From contig NZ_BAZR01000020.1 in assembly GCF_001315105.1 (NCBI RefSeq), positions 34,131 to 98,130 of the forward strand: a stretch of DNA of 64,000 nucleotides. The letters run 5' to 3'. The notes under the pieces were generated by a model, which made no database searches, was not told the origin of the DNA, and worked only from the letters and a program-made list of their open reading frames with translations. The stretch is from Paenibacillus sp. JCM 10914. Lineage in GTDB: Bacteria; Bacillota; Bacilli; Paenibacillales; Paenibacillaceae. A program made the position numbers and the translations under genes. Position 1 is the stretch's first letter, and each line of letters starts with the position of its first letter. Positions 52,834 through 62,343 of the stretch are shown here, piece after piece.

Positions 52834-55138
52834 CACCATCTCGGGCCGTATTCCCGGGGGACATGATGAACGTAAGATACTGACGAGAATATCGCATGAT
52901 TCCATACTGCATCGACTCATCGTTACACTTCCGGTCGCCGGATTGCTCTTCCAATGGCTCATGCCGCTACGCAACACGGGGGATGCGAACGCAGACTCGG
53001 TGCTGGCGGCGCTGTCGATATGGGCAGTGTCTCTAGTGCTGCAGGGATTGTTTACGATCCGTGGCTTTGTCTGGTTTCCGCTTAACGTCATTCTGATGGT
53101 ATGGTTATGCTCCCGGTTGTTTGATTACTCGAATCCGGTTGAATGGGTTATCCAGTACGCGCTGCATATTTTGCCTGAGGACGTTGCCGCATTTCAGACC
53201 GAATGGTCATTCTCCGCACTAACGCAGGAGACCCGTACGGTAATCTTATTCGCCGGGTGGGGAATCATGGTGTCTGCCGTTCATATGCTGGCTTTGTATC
53301 GCCGTACCGTGTGGTTGTTCGGTGGCTCGACGCTGGTGTATTTGGCTGCATTGGAAGCTGCACTTGGTGATAGTGTGCTCATGGGAATGAGCCGGGCGGT
53401 TGCGTTTATACTTCTTGCTCAGGGCGTGATGCTGATTCTGGCGTTGAGGCAAGAAACCATATCGGATTCAGATCTGCCATTCATATCCCGGCAGTCGGGG
53501 TCCGCTCCATCCCCCATGAGTCGAAGCGTACGTGTGCCAATGCTGCGCTGGAGTCTAATCGTGCTGCTGTTCTCACTGCTGATTACCGGCGCAACGCGGA
53601 TATGGGGGATGGTCAGTGAGCCGTCAGAGGGAATGGGCATGACGGTGACTGAGATGGCAGCGCAATTGGGGGATTGGATACAGGCAGGGCATAAAGGAGC
53701 AGAAGCATCGATACCGGCAGCTCAAATAACCGGTTATTCATCCCCGGATAAGGACATGGGTGGGCCCTTGACGTTAAGCGATGAGTTGTATTTCACTGCG
53801 CAGTCGTCAGTACCCACATATTGGCGCGGGGACACATATCGTTATTATGACGGCCGCAGATGGGACGAAGACCATAACGCGAGCAGACCGATCCGTATGA
53901 ATGAGGATCTTGGCGGTGTTCTTCCATACTGGCAGCACGCTGAGGGCGAGACGTTGGTGCAGACGCTGACGTTCTATCAAGATACTCCGGCGCGTTCTCT
54001 GCTCGCTGGAGGCTTGATTACCCGTGTGCAAAATATTCGCTACTCGGATGAGCGGGGCATGCCCAGGATGACTGCGAATCGTCTGTCGGAGACGGTCTCG
54101 ATTCAAGGGGATGTTCCTATAGCCGGTTATACAGTGGAATCGGTATACATCGCACCTCAAGTGGAGCTGCTTCGGACAGCGATAGGTACGGATCCGCACG
54201 ACTTGCGCACGAGCTACCTGCAGCTTCCCGTCTCATTACCAGAGAGAGTGCGCGATCTGGCTCAGGAAATAACGAAGGGGACGTCGAATCGCTATGATGC
54301 AGCGTTGGCGATCGAGAACTTTCTGAAGCAGAATTATACGTATTCGCTGCAAACGGCAGTGCCACCGGAAGGCCAGGATTTTGTCGATGACTTCTTATTT
54401 GATACGGGCGAAGGATACTGTGTTCATTTTGCAACGGCCATGACGGTATTGCTCAGAGCAGAAGGGATCCCTGCAAGATATGTTACGGGGTTCGCACCAG
54501 GTGAGCGAAGTGTCGGCAAAATTGATACGTATGAGATTGCGCTGAAGGATGCTCATGCCTGGGTGGAGGTTTATTTTGCAGAGCAAGGATGGGTGCGGTT
54601 TGACCCGACTCCAGGTTACCGCGTGTTCGATGAGTCAACCGTACCTCCGGTAAGCATGGAGAACCCTCAGGCGAATGCTTCGCAATCTCATCTAAGCGAC
54701 TGGATGTCTGCCTGGATCAATCTTATCGTGAGGGTGCTGCTGCTAATTGCGGCGATAGGACCTATGTTATTTACGGGCGGCATACTGCTCATCATTCCGA
54801 TCACTGCCTTTATCCTATATTTGATGCCTCCTTACCTAAGGCGTATGCACTTTCGTAGAATGGCAAGAAATATAGCTGTGGGGCCGAGAGAGGCTCTGGT
54901 ATCTGCGTCAAGTATCGTCTGGGATAAGTTGGAGCGCAGGTATGGCAGGCTGGAAGAGGGACAGACCGTCCGGCAATACATTGGCTCTTTGACGATTAGC
55001 GATGAGGCATTGAGGCGTGATATTCTATCGTTTGCACAGGAATGGGAGCGAGCAGCATATCACAATCAAGTGTGGTCGAGAACGGAAAAAGTCCTCTTTT
55101 TACGTCAATGTATATCAATTGTCAAAAAACTGGCATGA
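52802..55138 (+). CDS. yebA: Membrane transglutaminase-like protein (YebA-like)
   Basis: A 778-residue membrane protein: several helices in the first ~270 residues, an extracytoplasmic transglutaminase core with Cys in DTGEGYCVHFATAMTVLLRAEGIPARYVTGF, His in DAHAWVEVYF and Asp in VRFDPTPGYR, then a C-terminal pair of helices (~640-685) and a DUF4129-like tail (LERRYGRLEEGQTVRQYIGSL). The transglutaminase fold here probably acts as a protease or amidase-like enzyme rather than crosslinking. ATG 52802 has AAAGGGG before it. Overlaps the DUF58 gene end. Confidence 0.88.
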   Translation: MKLNPSHTRASTISGRIPGGHDERKILTRISHDSILHRLIVTLPVAGLLFQWLMPLRNTGDANADSVLAALSIWAVSLVLQGLFTIRGFVWFPLNVILMVWLCSRLFDYSNPVEWVIQYALHILPEDVAAFQTEWSFSALTQETRTVILFAGWGIMVSAVHMLALYRRTVWLFGGSTLVYLAALEAALGDSVLMGMSRAVAFILLAQGVMLILALRQETISDSDLPFISRQSGSAPSPMSRSVRVPMLRWSLIVLLFSLLITGATRIWGMVSEPSEGMGMTVTEMAAQLGDWIQAGHKGAEASIPAAQITGYSSPDKDMGGPLTLSDELYFTAQSSVPTYWRGDTYRYYDGRRWDEDHNASRPIRMNEDLGGVLPYWQHAEGETLVQTLTFYQDTPARSLLAGGLITRVQNIRYSDERGMPRMTANRLSETVSIQGDVPIAGYTVESVYIAPQVELLRTAIGTDPHDLRTSYLQLPVSLPERVRDLAQEITKGTSNRYDAALAIENFLKQNYTYSLQTAVPPEGQDFVDDFLFDTGEGYCVHFATAMTVLLRAEGIPARYVTGFAPGERSVGKIDTYEIALKDAHAWVEVYFAEQGWVRFDPTPGYRVFDESTVPPVSMENPQANASQSHLSDWMSAWINLIVRVLLLIAAIGPMLFTGGILLIIPITAFILYLMPPYLRRMHFRRMARNIAVGPREALVSASSIVWDKLERRYGRLEEGQTVRQYIGSLTISDEALRRDILSFAQEWERAAYHNQVWSRTEKVLFLRQCISIVKKLA

Positions 55139-55216
55139 AATCGTGGGGGCCTCTTTCTTGACGGTATGAATTGGAGTTGCGTATAATTAATTTCATTAAT
55201 CAAGGGAGGCCCGGTA

Positions 55217-56755
55217 ATGAACAAGCCTAATGAAATCATCGTCGTCTTGGACTTCGGTGGACAATACAATCAACTTATAGCACGACGCATTCGCGATCTT
55301 GGTGTTTATAGCGAGCTGCTGCCATACAACACGCCTGTCGAGAAGATTCAAGCTCTTTCCCCGCGCGGCATTGTATTCTCAGGAGGTCCTTCAAGTGTGT
55401 ATTCGGAGAATGCACCGCATGTGGATCCGGCCATCTATGATCTGGGATTGCCTATCTTCGGTATTTGCTACGGCATGCAGTTGATGGCGCAACAGCTCGA
55501 GGGTAAGGTAGAACGCGCCTCCAAGCGCGAGTATGGTAAAGCTGAATTGGAATTTGCTCCTGGCACGACACTCGTCAAGGGTCTGGAAGCGAAGCAGACC
55601 GTCTGGATGAGCCATGGGGACCATGTCGTCACGCTGCCTTCCGGCTTTAAGCTGGATGCAGGCACGGAATCCGCCCCGATTGCCGCTATGAGTCATGAAG
55701 AGAAGAAGCTGTATGCCGTTCAATTCCACCCGGAAGTACGTCACTCCGTGCAAGGGAATGAGATGATCAAGAATTTCTTGTACGAGGTATGCGGTTGTGA
55801 AGGCAACTGGAGCATGGAGACTTTCATCGAGGATCAGATTCGCGAAATTCGTGAAGTGGTCGGCGAGCAAAAAGTGCTATGCGCACTGAGCGGCGGCGTT
55901 GATTCCTCCGTAGTCGCCATGCTGATTCACAAAGCCATCGGCGATCAGCTCACGTGTATGTTCATCGACCACGGTCTGCTGCGTAAAGGCGAGGCTGAGA
56001 GCGTAATGGAGACCTTTGTCGGCAAGTTCGATATGAAAGTGGTTAAGATTGATGCTCAGGAACGATTCATGTCCAAGCTTGCGGGTGTGGACGATCCGGA
56101 GAAAAAACGGAAAATCATCGGTAATGAATTTATCTACGTATTTGATGAAGAGTCAAGCAAATTCGATGATTTCGCCTTCTTGGCCCAAGGTACGCTCTAC
56201 ACGGATATCGTTGAAAGCGGAACGGAAACCGCACAAACGATTAAATCGCATCATAATGTCGGCGGATTACCCGAAGATATGAAATTCACGCTTATTGAGC
56301 CGCTGAAGGCGCTCTTTAAGGATGAAGTTCGCAAAGTGGGCGAGGAGCTCGGCTTGCCGGATGAGATCGTACACCGCCAACCTTTCCCTGGACCGGGCCT
56401 GGCAATTCGTGTGCTTGGCGAAGTGACAGAGGACAAGCTGCAGATCGTCCGCGACTCTGACTACATTCTGCGTGAAGAGATTGCAAAGGCAGGTCTGGAT
56501 CGCGAGATCTGGCAATATTTCACAGCGCTGCCTAACATGAAGAGTGTTGGTGTAATGGGCGATGCTCGCACGTATTCCTACACCGTAGGGATCCGCGCCG
56601 TAACCTCCATCGACGGCATGACCGCGGATTGGGCGCGCATTCCATGGGATGTGCTGGAGAAAATCTCTGTCCGGATCGTCAACGAAGTCGATAACGTGAA
56701 CCGTATCGTCTACGACGTCACGTCTAAGCCGCCGGCAACGATCGAGTGGGAGTAA
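55217..56755 (+). CDS. guaA: GMP synthase (glutamine-hydrolysing)
   Basis: A 512-residue enzyme making GMP from XMP. N-terminal class I glutamine amidotransferase (FGICYGMQLMAQQL with the catalytic Cys, HPEVRHS with His/Glu), central ATP pyrophosphatase (ALSGGVDSSVVAML) and a C-terminal dimer domain ending KPPATIEWE. Start ATG with GGGAGG upstream. There is no riboswitch in the 78 bases before it. In B. subtilis the next gene is pbuG; here a siderophore cluster stands between. Confidence 0.97.
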   Translation: MNKPNEIIVVLDFGGQYNQLIARRIRDLGVYSELLPYNTPVEKIQALSPRGIVFSGGPSSVYSENAPHVDPAIYDLGLPIFGICYGMQLMAQQLEGKVERASKREYGKAELEFAPGTTLVKGLEAKQTVWMSHGDHVVTLPSGFKLDAGTESAPIAAMSHEEKKLYAVQFHPEVRHSVQGNEMIKNFLYEVCGCEGNWSMETFIEDQIREIREVVGEQKVLCALSGGVDSSVVAMLIHKAIGDQLTCMFIDHGLLRKGEAESVMETFVGKFDMKVVKIDAQERFMSKLAGVDDPEKKRKIIGNEFIYVFDEESSKFDDFAFLAQGTLYTDIVESGTETAQTIKSHHNVGGLPEDMKFTLIEPLKALFKDEVRKVGEELGLPDEIVHRQPFPGPGLAIRVLGEVTEDKLQIVRDSDYILREEIAKAGLDREIWQYFTALPNMKSVGVMGDARTYSYTVGIRAVTSIDGMTADWARIPWDVLEKISVRIVNEVDNVNRIVYDVTSKPPATIEWE

Positions 56756-56860
56756 GTTGGAAATCAATTTTACTGGCCGATGCTTAAAGTTCTGGTATAA
56801 GGGCTTTTAAGTATCGCTGGTAATGGCATTTCCATTTCACCTGCAATTGTAGAATGCAAA

Positions 56861-56912
56861 AAATTACTCTCTTTTATCTGCTTTGTTTAGCAAATAGAGG
56901 GGAGTATTTTTT
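56861..56912 (+). terminator. Terminator of guaA
   Basis: Imperfect long hairpin with ATTACTC/GGAGTAT, CT/AG, TAT/ATA and GCT/AGC pairs, then TTTTTT. A tiny 11-codon frame starts in the T-run and is probably not a gene. Confidence 0.6.
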
Positions 56913-56966
56913 ATGGCTAAGATCAAGGAACTAATTCATTTTATGTAGTGAAGTAGAGGTGAATCA

Positions 56967-57647
56967 TTGGTGAAGCAGGTGTTGGTAATTAAGAATGAAC
57001 GGTCTTTTGCAAAGAAAATCGTAAGCGGTTTAAAGCAAGAAGGCTATTTCATCTTAACACTGCACAATGAAAACAAAGGTTTAAATATAGTATACGAGCA
57101 AGATTGGGATATTATCGTATTGGATTGGGATTCTTTAAGTATATCGGGACCGGAAATCTGCAGACAAATACGGGCTGTTAAAACGACACCGATCATCATA
57201 GTGACCGACAATGTGTCCAGCAAGGACTGCATAGCAGGATTACAAGCTGGAGCAGATGATTATATAAGGAAACCATTTGTGAAGGAAGAATTAGTAGCAA
57301 GGATAAAAGTTATTCTAAGAAGAGCGGATGGTATCCAGCCAAACGAGACTTGCTTTTTTCGGTTTAAAGATCTCTTCGTGGATGCATCTCGCAACATGGT
57401 GACAAAAGGTGGCGAGAATCTCCCGCTTACGAAGCGCGAGTATGACTTACTTTTATTTTTAATCAAGAATAAAAATAAAATATTGAGCCGTGAAATGCTT
57501 CTGAATCAGGTTTGGGGATATGACGTAGCAGTCAATCCAAATGTAGTGGATTTATATATTGGGTATTTAAGAAAAAAGCTAAAGTGCGAGAAGAATGACC
57601 GATTTATTCAAACAACCCATGGCAGGGGCTATTCAATGATTGAATAG
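56967..57647 (+). CDS. Orphan OmpR-type winged-helix response regulator with degenerate receiver
   Basis: A 226-residue regulator. The receiver begins LVIKNE where the normal acidic pair reads DD or DE, so the Mg-binding acids are largely lost. The candidate phosphoacceptor Asp remains (IIVLDWDS) and Lys in DYIRKPF is present. The C-terminal winged helix is normal (LPLTKREYDLLLFLIKNKNK, VWGYDVAVNPNVVDLYIGYLRKKL, TTHGRGYSM). Starts at TTG 56967 or GTG 56970, with AGAGGTG upstream. No sensor gene lies nearby. It is noticeably AT-rich. Placed between guaA and a Fur-controlled iron importer, it may regulate that importer without phosphorylation; this is inferred. Confidence 0.85.
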   Translation: MVKQVLVIKNERSFAKKIVSGLKQEGYFILTLHNENKGLNIVYEQDWDIIVLDWDSLSISGPEICRQIRAVKTTPIIIVTDNVSSKDCIAGLQAGADDYIRKPFVKEELVARIKVILRRADGIQPNETCFFRFKDLFVDASRNMVTKGGENLPLTKREYDLLLFLIKNKNKILSREMLLNQVWGYDVAVNPNVVDLYIGYLRKKLKCEKNDRFIQTTHGRGYSMIE

Positions 57648-57680
57648 TAGCCATTAAAGATAGGTAAAAAAACAAGCAAA

Positions 57681-57728
57681 AAAACACGAGTAAAACCAGT
57701 CCAACCCGGTTTGCTCGTGTTTTTTTTG
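57681..57728 (+). terminator. Terminator after the orphan regulator
   Basis: AAAACACGAG... and ...CTCGTGTTTT arms, AAACC/GGTTT in the stem, then an eight-base T-run. Confidence 0.85.
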
Positions 57729-57799
57729 TTCTATATTCCCAATCCCTCACAAGATTTTCACATAATTAATGACTATACTGTTCCACAGAACGCTCAAAT

Positions 57800-57818
57800 G
57801 AAAATGATTATCATTTTC
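57800..57818 (+). promoter_or_regulatory. Fur box of the siderophore importer operon
   Basis: GAAAATGAT-T-ATCATTTTC, a perfect 19-base palindrome identical to the classical Fur consensus core, about 30 bases before the binding protein gene. Iron repression of the whole four-gene operon is expected. Confidence 0.92.
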
Positions 57819-57848
57819 GAAACAAATCACATAGTAAGGGGTATAGGT

Positions 57849-58895
57849 ATGAAAAAATCCATGTTTTTAAAGTTAGTTGGTATTCTGGCAGTTTTGACTT
57901 TGATGTTAGTAGCTTGTTCAGATCCAAATAATGAAGTCAAGGAAAGCAATGAAGCTAGCCAGGAGTCAAAGTCTACTGAAACGAATGCTAGTGAAGAGGC
58001 TGCTAAGACTACGGTTGAAATCACGGATGCCCATGGGACGGTTACTGTTCCGGTAAACCCGAAGAATGTCGTTGCTTTGGATAATCGAACATTCGAAACT
58101 TTAGCGGATTGGAACATTGACTTAGTTGCTGTTCCCAAGGATGTCATGCCGTCAGATTCACCTTATGTGAAGGACGATTCAGTTCAAAATGTCGGAAACC
58201 ACCGCGAACCAAATCTTGAAATTATAGCTGCCGCCAACCCTGAACTTGTCATTATCGGTCAAAGATTTGCTGGCTATTACGAAGATATCAAAAAAATAGT
58301 GCCAAATGCAGCGGTTATTGATCTTAATGTTGATGTTTCTGAGGAAGCTGCCACGCCTGGGGAAAACTTAACCAACGGACTCAAGAATTCTACCATTGCG
58401 CTAGGACAAATTTTTGATAAAAATGAAGAAGCTAACCAACTGGTAGCTGATTTTGATAAAGTAATCGAAAATGCTAAATCTGCTTATAACGGAACAGATA
58501 CTATTATGAGCGTTATCGTTGCGGGTGGGAATATTGGTTTTTCTGCACCTCATTCTGGACGTGTTTGGGGACCGATGTATGAAATTTTCGGTTGGGTTCC
58601 GGCATTAGAAGTTGCCGATGCTACTTCAGATCATCAAGGTGATGAAGTTTCTGTTGAAGCTATTGCACAAAGTAATCCTGATTGGCTTTTCGTACTAGAT
58701 CGTGATGCTGCAACATCTTCTGCAACTGATTCCGTTCCTGCACAGGATGTGATTGATCATTCGCCTGCTCTTCAAAATACAACTTCTGTTTCTAAAGGAC
58801 AGATCGTTTATGCACCAGCCGATACTTACACCAATGAATCCATTCAGACTTATATAGAGTTATTTGAAAATCTTGCAAATACTTTAGCTAAGTAG
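57849..58895 (+). CDS. Iron-siderophore binding lipoprotein (FatB/YclQ/PiuA type)
   Basis: A 348-residue lipoprotein: lipobox LVAC (Cys23), acidic Ser/Thr/Glu linker, then a PBP2-fold (FepB-like) domain with the core KTTVEITDAHGTVTVPVNPKNVVALD, IAAANPELVIIGQR and IGFSAPHSGRVWGP. The family binds catecholate or petrobactin-type ferric siderophores. AAGGGG before ATG 57849. First gene of an importer operon under a perfect Fur box; AT-rich like the genes after it, unlike the surrounding housekeeping genes. Confidence 0.92.
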   Translation: MKKSMFLKLVGILAVLTLMLVACSDPNNEVKESNEASQESKSTETNASEEAAKTTVEITDAHGTVTVPVNPKNVVALDNRTFETLADWNIDLVAVPKDVMPSDSPYVKDDSVQNVGNHREPNLEIIAAANPELVIIGQRFAGYYEDIKKIVPNAAVIDLNVDVSEEAATPGENLTNGLKNSTIALGQIFDKNEEANQLVADFDKVIENAKSAYNGTDTIMSVIVAGGNIGFSAPHSGRVWGPMYEIFGWVPALEVADATSDHQGDEVSVEAIAQSNPDWLFVLDRDAATSSATDSVPAQDVIDHSPALQNTTSVSKGQIVYAPADTYTNESIQTYIELFENLANTLAK

Positions 58896-58914
58896 TGTAA
58901 AGGGGTTTGAAATA

Positions 58915-59931
58915 GTGCCAAGAAATACAATTTCTAGGGTTGAGAATTTTTCTCAACCCCAGTTTTATAAACACAATAAAATATGGACCAAATCTTTCAT
59001 ATTAGCGGTTATAGCTGTTTTTACTTTAGGCATGATATCACTGTTTACGGGAGTCTATGATATACGTGGACAAGCAGATGGAATGGAGATGTTTTTCATC
59101 ACTCGCGTTCCGAGAACCTTTGCGTTAATGCTTACTGGAGCTGCGATGGCCATGGCTGGACTCGTCATGCAACTCATAACACAGAATCGCTTTGTCGAAC
59201 CTACTACAACAGGGACGATGGAATGGTCAGGTCTGGGGCTGCTTCTTGTTTATTTATTATTTCCCGCCCCGACTTTAGCGCTAAGAATGAGTGGTGCCAT
59301 CATTTTTTCTTTTATAGGAACTATGATTTTCTTTTTGTTTTTAAGAAGAGTTAAACTTCGTTCGTCATTGATTGTGCCGATTATTGGATTGATGCTTGGA
59401 GCCGTCATTTCGGCAGTGTCCACTTTTACGGGACTCCTGTTTCAAATGACGCAAAGTATTGAAAGTTGGTTTGTAGGTTCTTTTGCGGCCGTTCAGGTGG
59501 GAAGATATGAATATTTATGGATCATCGTTATCGTTACTTTGCTTATTTTTCTGTATGCTAATAGATTGACTTTAGCTGGACTAGGAGAAGATGTCGCAAC
59601 AAGTCTCGGCGTTAATTACAATCGAATTGTTCTTTTCGGGACAGCTCTTATTTCTATTGCTGTTGGAATTGTCGCAGCTGTTATTGGAAACCTGCCTTTC
59701 TTGGGTTTAATTGTCCCGAACATTGTATCCATGTTTAGAGGCGATGATCTTAGGAGCAATTTACCTTGGGTCTGTGTGATTGGAATGGGGACTATAACGG
59801 CCTGTGACATCATTTCTCGGACCATAATCATGCCTTTTGAAGTGCCTGTTTCTTTAGTCCTTGGAACTTTAGGATCCGTCATATTTATTACTATTTTATT
59901 GAGACAACGAAAACCACGGAGGCTGCGATGA
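58915..59931 (+). CDS. Iron-siderophore ABC permease, FecCD type, first subunit (YclN-like)
   Basis: A 338-residue permease with about ten membrane helices: MISLFTGVYDIRG near the start, VPRTFALMLTGAAMAMAGLVMQ and a C-terminal ATPase-contact region GNLPFLGLIVPNIVSM. Starts at GTG 58915 with AAAGGGG upstream. Overlaps the next gene by four bases (ATGA). Confidence 0.92.
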   Translation: MPRNTISRVENFSQPQFYKHNKIWTKSFILAVIAVFTLGMISLFTGVYDIRGQADGMEMFFITRVPRTFALMLTGAAMAMAGLVMQLITQNRFVEPTTTGTMEWSGLGLLLVYLLFPAPTLALRMSGAIIFSFIGTMIFFLFLRRVKLRSSLIVPIIGLMLGAVISAVSTFTGLLFQMTQSIESWFVGSFAAVQVGRYEYLWIIVIVTLLIFLYANRLTLAGLGEDVATSLGVNYNRIVLFGTALISIAVGIVAAVIGNLPFLGLIVPNIVSMFRGDDLRSNLPWVCVIGMGTITACDIISRTIIMPFEVPVSLVLGTLGSVIFITILLRQRKPRRLR

Positions 59932-60992
59932 ACACATTGGAATATAGAAATATAGAAAATGTTAAAATCGATTCTGGCCTTCATCATGCGAATAGATCAG
60001 CCAGGGCTTTCCGTTCTACGAAGGAAGAAAGACGTTATTGGATTCTGCTGATAACATTGATCGCTTTGGGCGTCCTTGCTTCATACGGACTTTTAGTTTA
60101 TAACAATCCGGTTCCGCCAGATTCCCCTTCTTTTATCCCCGTTGTGATGAGAAGGATCGTAGCGCTTGTTGCCATGATTATTGCTGCAGTTTGTCAGAGC
60201 TTGTCGACGGTTGCTTTCCAATCGATTACGAATAACAGAATTATCACGCCTTCGCTGTTAGGTTTCGAATCACTGTACTCCACCATTCATACCAGTACAA
60301 TATTTTTCTTTGGTGCCGGAGCCTTGATCAATTTCAGTGGGGTTGGATCATTTTTATTTCAAGTTATCGTTATGGTTCTAATGAGTCTGATCCTTTATGG
60401 ATGGTTACTTTCCGGTAAATACGGGAATCTACAGCTTATGCTGTTGATTGGAATTATTATTGGCACGGGGCTGAATTCTGTGTCCACTTTCATGAGAAGA
60501 CTACTTGCGCCATCTGAATTTGATATTTTACAGGCCAGATTGTTTGGTTCTGTTAATAATGCGGATCCGGCATATTTTCCTATTGTAATTCCTATGGTCA
60601 TCATTGTGGCACTATTACTTCTCGCTCATTCTAAGAAACTGAATATACTGTCACTTGGAAAGGATGTTTCTACTTCGGTTGGCGTGAAATATCAATTTAG
60701 TGTTATTTATACGCTGATATTAGTCGCTATTTTGATGTCCATCTCAACAGCTTTAATTGGACCACTTACGTTCTATGGATTTTTAGTAGCCACTTTGAGC
60801 TATCAGGCGGCGTCAACTTATGATCACCGATACATGTTTCCAATGGCTCTTACTATCGGATTTTTGATCATCACGAGTGCATACTTTTTGATGTATCATG
60901 TATTTCATGCGCAAGGTGTCGTTTCCGTGATTATCGAATTATTTGGTGGAATCATATTCTTAATTGTAGTTCTAAGGAAGAGGGCCTTATGA
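59928..60992 (+). CDS. Iron-siderophore ABC permease, FecCD type, second subunit (YclO-like)
   Basis: A 354-residue second permease, with a charged cytoplasmic start, about ten helices, IVAVMR-type region (VVMRRIVALVAMIIAAVCQSLSTVAFQ split over the substrate path) and the YclO-like C-terminal GPLTFYGFLVATLSYQ. Overlaps both neighbours by four bases, so the operon is coupled. Confidence 0.92.
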   Translation: MNTLEYRNIENVKIDSGLHHANRSARAFRSTKEERRYWILLITLIALGVLASYGLLVYNNPVPPDSPSFIPVVMRRIVALVAMIIAAVCQSLSTVAFQSITNNRIITPSLLGFESLYSTIHTSTIFFFGAGALINFSGVGSFLFQVIVMVLMSLILYGWLLSGKYGNLQLMLLIGIIIGTGLNSVSTFMRRLLAPSEFDILQARLFGSVNNADPAYFPIVIPMVIIVALLLLAHSKKLNILSLGKDVSTSVGVKYQFSVIYTLILVAILMSISTALIGPLTFYGFLVATLSYQAASTYDHRYMFPMALTIGFLIITSAYFLMYHVFHAQGVVSVIIELFGGIIFLIVVLRKRAL

Positions 60993-61741
60993 TAAAAATT
61001 GATAATGTTAAAAAGTCCTATACAGAAGAAGTCAAAATAGGGCCATTGAATATTGAGATACCCAAAGCAGGTGTTACTTCTTTAATCGGACCCAATGGCG
61101 CTGGCAAGTCTACGACACTCTTGATGATCGGAAGGCTTTTGGATATGGAGAAAGGTCAAATTCAGGTGGCCAATATGGATGTTTCTAAATCCAAGTCCAA
61201 GGACTTAGCCAAAATCTTGACGATATTGCGGCAAGAAAATCATTTTGTAACCAGGCTTACGATTAGACAACTCGTTGGCTTTGGACGCTTTCCGTATTCA
61301 AAGGGACGGCTAACGAAAGAGGATGAGGTCATTATTTCTAAATATATCGATTTTTTAGATTTGACTGATTTAGAAAATAGATATTTAGATGAACTTTCTG
61401 GTGGTCAAAGACAAAGGGCCTATGTAGCGATGGTATTATGCCAAGAGACGGAATATGTACTTTTGGACGAGCCTTTGAACAACCTGGATGTGGCTCGTTC
61501 TGTCCAAATGATGGAGCACTTGAGACGCGCGGCTAATGAATTTGGCAGAACGATTTTGACTGTTTTGCACGATATCAATTTTGCAGCCAAATATTCTGAT
61601 CGGATTTGTGCAATGAAAGATGGACAAATTGCCGCTTTTGGAACAGTAGAAGAGGTGATGGACCCGAAAGTTTTGACAGATATTTTTGAAACAAAAATAG
61701 AAATTATCGACGGTCCTTATGGGCCGATCGCTGTGTATTAG
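60989..61741 (+). CDS. Iron-siderophore ABC transporter ATPase (YclP-like)
   Basis: A 250-residue ATPase: Walker A GPNGAGKST, signature LSGGQRQRAYVAM, Walker B YVLLDEPLNNLD and H-loop LTVLHDINFA. It powers uptake by the preceding permeases and binding protein. Unlike the carbohydrate importers elsewhere in the window, this importer has its own ATPase. Last gene of the operon. Confidence 0.95.
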   Translation: MIKIDNVKKSYTEEVKIGPLNIEIPKAGVTSLIGPNGAGKSTTLLMIGRLLDMEKGQIQVANMDVSKSKSKDLAKILTILRQENHFVTRLTIRQLVGFGRFPYSKGRLTKEDEVIISKYIDFLDLTDLENRYLDELSGGQRQRAYVAMVLCQETEYVLLDEPLNNLDVARSVQMMEHLRRAANEFGRTILTVLHDINFAAKYSDRICAMKDGQIAAFGTVEEVMDPKVLTDIFETKIEIIDGPYGPIAVY

Positions 61742-62064
61742 ATACCAAATTCCAAAAAAGAAGATATCAATAAAATTAGCCTGCCCCAATCATTTCCTGC
61801 AGCTTGCACAGATCATAACAGCTCTAGTTGAAGTTGCTGTCTGTATTTTACAGGCGGCAGCTTTTTTCAAATGACATAGAGGTTGAGTGAATTCCTGCCC
61901 CTCGAATATAATAGCAGCAAGACCTCCGTGACATTGCGCACATTATCGCTCGTTTCGGAGATGTTCTTGTCTTATCTAGGCCTTTGTTACTATTAACAAG
62001 CTGAGGTTTGGCATTAATTCCGAACGTTCTTTTGGAAATTTGTATTTAACATTCGTTTTTGTTA
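61742..62064 (+). other. Intergenic region between the siderophore operon and pbuG
   Basis: AT-rich, with no convincing gene. Holds one terminator (61830-61868). The sequence from 61870 to 62060 shows nothing recognisable beyond AT-rich stretches leading to the pbuG promoter. Confidence 0.6.
61830..61868 (+). terminator. Terminator of the siderophore importer operon
   Basis: AAGTTGCTGTCTGT paired (with G-U pairs) to ACAGGCGGCAGCTT, then TTTTTTC. Confidence 0.75.
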
Positions 62065-62094
62065 TTGACAAGCTTGGGCATCTCGTCCTAGAAT
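62065..62094 (+). promoter_or_regulatory. pbuG promoter
   Basis: TTGACA at 62065 and TAGAAT at 62089 with an 18-base spacer, placing the transcription start some 30 bases before the riboswitch aptamer. Confidence 0.6.
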
Positions 62095-62133
62095 ATGTGT
62101 AGAAACTGACATGACAACAACAAATAACGAGCT

Positions 62134-62200
62134 TTTTCGTATAATCCGGGAATGGGCCCGGGAGTCTCTACAGGTCACCTTAATGATCTCGCTACGAAGA
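62134..62200 (+). promoter_or_regulatory. Guanine-type purine riboswitch aptamer before pbuG
   Basis: P1 arms TTCGTA (62136-62141) and TACGAA (62193-62198). The core has TATAATCC at the start of J1/2, a P2/L2 region with GAATGGGCCCG, the J2/3 stretch TCTCTAC, and P3 arms AGGTCA and TGATCT around CCTTAA. The base that reads the ligand (position 74 of xpt) is C in GCTACG, pointing to guanine/hypoxanthine rather than adenine. Downstream, AAGAGC... near 62203 can pair with ...GGCTCTT near 62323, followed by TTTTTT, as a long-range terminator. Confidence 0.88.
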
Positions 62201-62343
62201 GAAGAGCGGCAATATAATAACGCAGACAAGCCAAGCTTTAGCGTTCGGATACATGGGAATATTTCGTTCTCTTGTCTGAACGTTGTTGCGGGGTGTTATT
62301 GCGGAGGTTTATTGTTTTGCGGCTCTTTTTTCCAAGCGATCGG

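Noticed and set aside
56914..56949. Eleven-codon frame (Met-Ala-Lys start) before the orphan regulator
   Set aside because: It begins in the T-run of the guaA terminator, whose stem supplies the apparent ribosome site; no evidence of a peptide gene.
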